DNA of 32,394 bases, taken from Flavobacteriales bacterium (GTDB lineage Bacteria > Bacteroidota > Bacteroidia > Flavobacteriales > UBA1820). The position numbers were made by a program, and so were the translations under genes. The DNA is taken from the NCBI GenBank assembly GCA_017537565.1, contig JAFYKQ010000046.1, positions 1 to 32,394 of the forward strand, given 5' to 3'. Under the pieces are notes generated by a model. That model worked only from the letters and a program-made list of their open reading frames with translations. It had not been told where the DNA came from and did not search any database. Below, one piece after another: positions 32,215 to 32,394 of this stretch (its first letter is position 1; every line of letters begins with the position of its first letter).

Positions 32215-32394
32215 ATGAGATTACTTAAATTATTTTTCCTACTGGCGATAGGTAGCCTATCCATTGGAGCAGCAGCACAAGACTATGAGGTAAAAGGAGT
32301 GGTCATAGACGCAAAGGGTGAGCCTGTGGTGGGTGCCACCGTACGCACCAACAAGAGCAAATCGGCAGCCACAACCAAGGCAGGCGGAGTCTAT
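32215..32394 (+). CDS. Start of a SusC/RagA-like TonB-dependent receptor (3' truncated)
   Basis: ATG 32215 opens a frame that runs off the right edge after 60 codons. Residues 1-22 are a signal peptide (hydrophobic, ending GAAAQDYE). The rest, EVKGVVIDAKGEPVVGATV followed by TTKAGGVY, is the carboxypeptidase-regulatory-like beta-sandwich that begins SusC/RagA TonB-dependent outer-membrane receptors, in which the usual sequence is GxVxDxxGEPLxGAxV and TDxxGxF. Such receptors take up glycans or peptides with a SusD partner, which would lie to the right. The TonB plug and barrel are outside the window. Other proteins also start with this domain, so the receptor call is likely but not proven. Confidence 0.7.
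   Translation, partial: MRLLKLFFLLAIGSLSIGAAAQDYEVKGVVIDAKGEPVVGATVRTNKSKSAATTKAGGVY

Overview
The window looks like chromosomal DNA from a member of the Bacteroidetes, most likely Bacteroidales. Many genes are preceded by the promoter form typical of that phylum (TTTG or TTG, 19-20 bases, then TAnnTTTG), with clear examples before alkaline phosphatase, rplU, tRNA-Asp, purF and tRNA-Leu. The gene content agrees: secreted metallophosphoesterase/beta-propeller fusions, NamZ (DUF1343) muramidases, a long PurF-type protein, an argE-argH pair, many lipoproteins and the start of a SusC/RagA-like TonB-dependent receptor. Most genes are housekeeping or cell-envelope genes. I see no insertion sequence, prophage, CRISPR array or integrase.

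Layout. 1-766: the 3' end of an unknown gene and a small secreted protein. 826-5403: two tandem metallophosphoesterase/beta-propeller genes on the minus strand, diverging from an NrtR-type Nudix regulator. 5509-7169: a YihY membrane protein overlapping a LytTR regulator with an atypical receiver. 7301-10572: groES-groEL and a lipoprotein alkaline phosphatase that seems to start at CTG. 10672-14319: a LolC/E-type permease diverging from two tandem NamZ genes. 14393-18599 (minus): acyl-CoA synthetase and a secreted protein resembling DUF6067 glycoside-hydrolase-like proteins. 18789-19403: rplU-rpmA. 19559-22795 (minus): a helical-backbone binding protein, argE and argH, probably one operon. 22953-23177: tRNA-Asp followed by a decayed second copy that keeps its terminator. 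23327-27483: C-terminal processing protease and a PurF-type enzyme. 27560-30276: an outer-membrane barrel, rpsO, a GlsB/YeaQ protein, a Cys/His-rich lipoprotein, tRNA-Leu(CAA) and an acidic-tailed small protein. 30512-32394: a degenerate Rieske-like lipoprotein, CorA, and the start of a TonB-dependent receptor.

Convergent neighbours usually share one bidirectional hairpin terminator (771-805, 10622-10657, 14337-14369, 27508-27539). The exception is the Rieske-like gene and corA, whose stop codons overlap. Functional themes are envelope maintenance and recycling (NamZ pair, LolC/E-type permease, Prc protease, CorA, outer-membrane proteins), phosphate-ester hydrolysis outside the cytoplasm (alkaline phosphatase, two phosphoesterase/propellers) and core metabolism (arginine, purine, chaperonin, ribosome).

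The best candidates for something not yet described are the regulator/phosphoesterase-propeller divergon with an inverted repeat across its promoter, the degenerate Rieske-like lipoprotein, the Cys/His-repeat lipoprotein, and the LytTR regulator with Glu at the phosphoacceptor position. All functions are inferred by reading; no database search was run.
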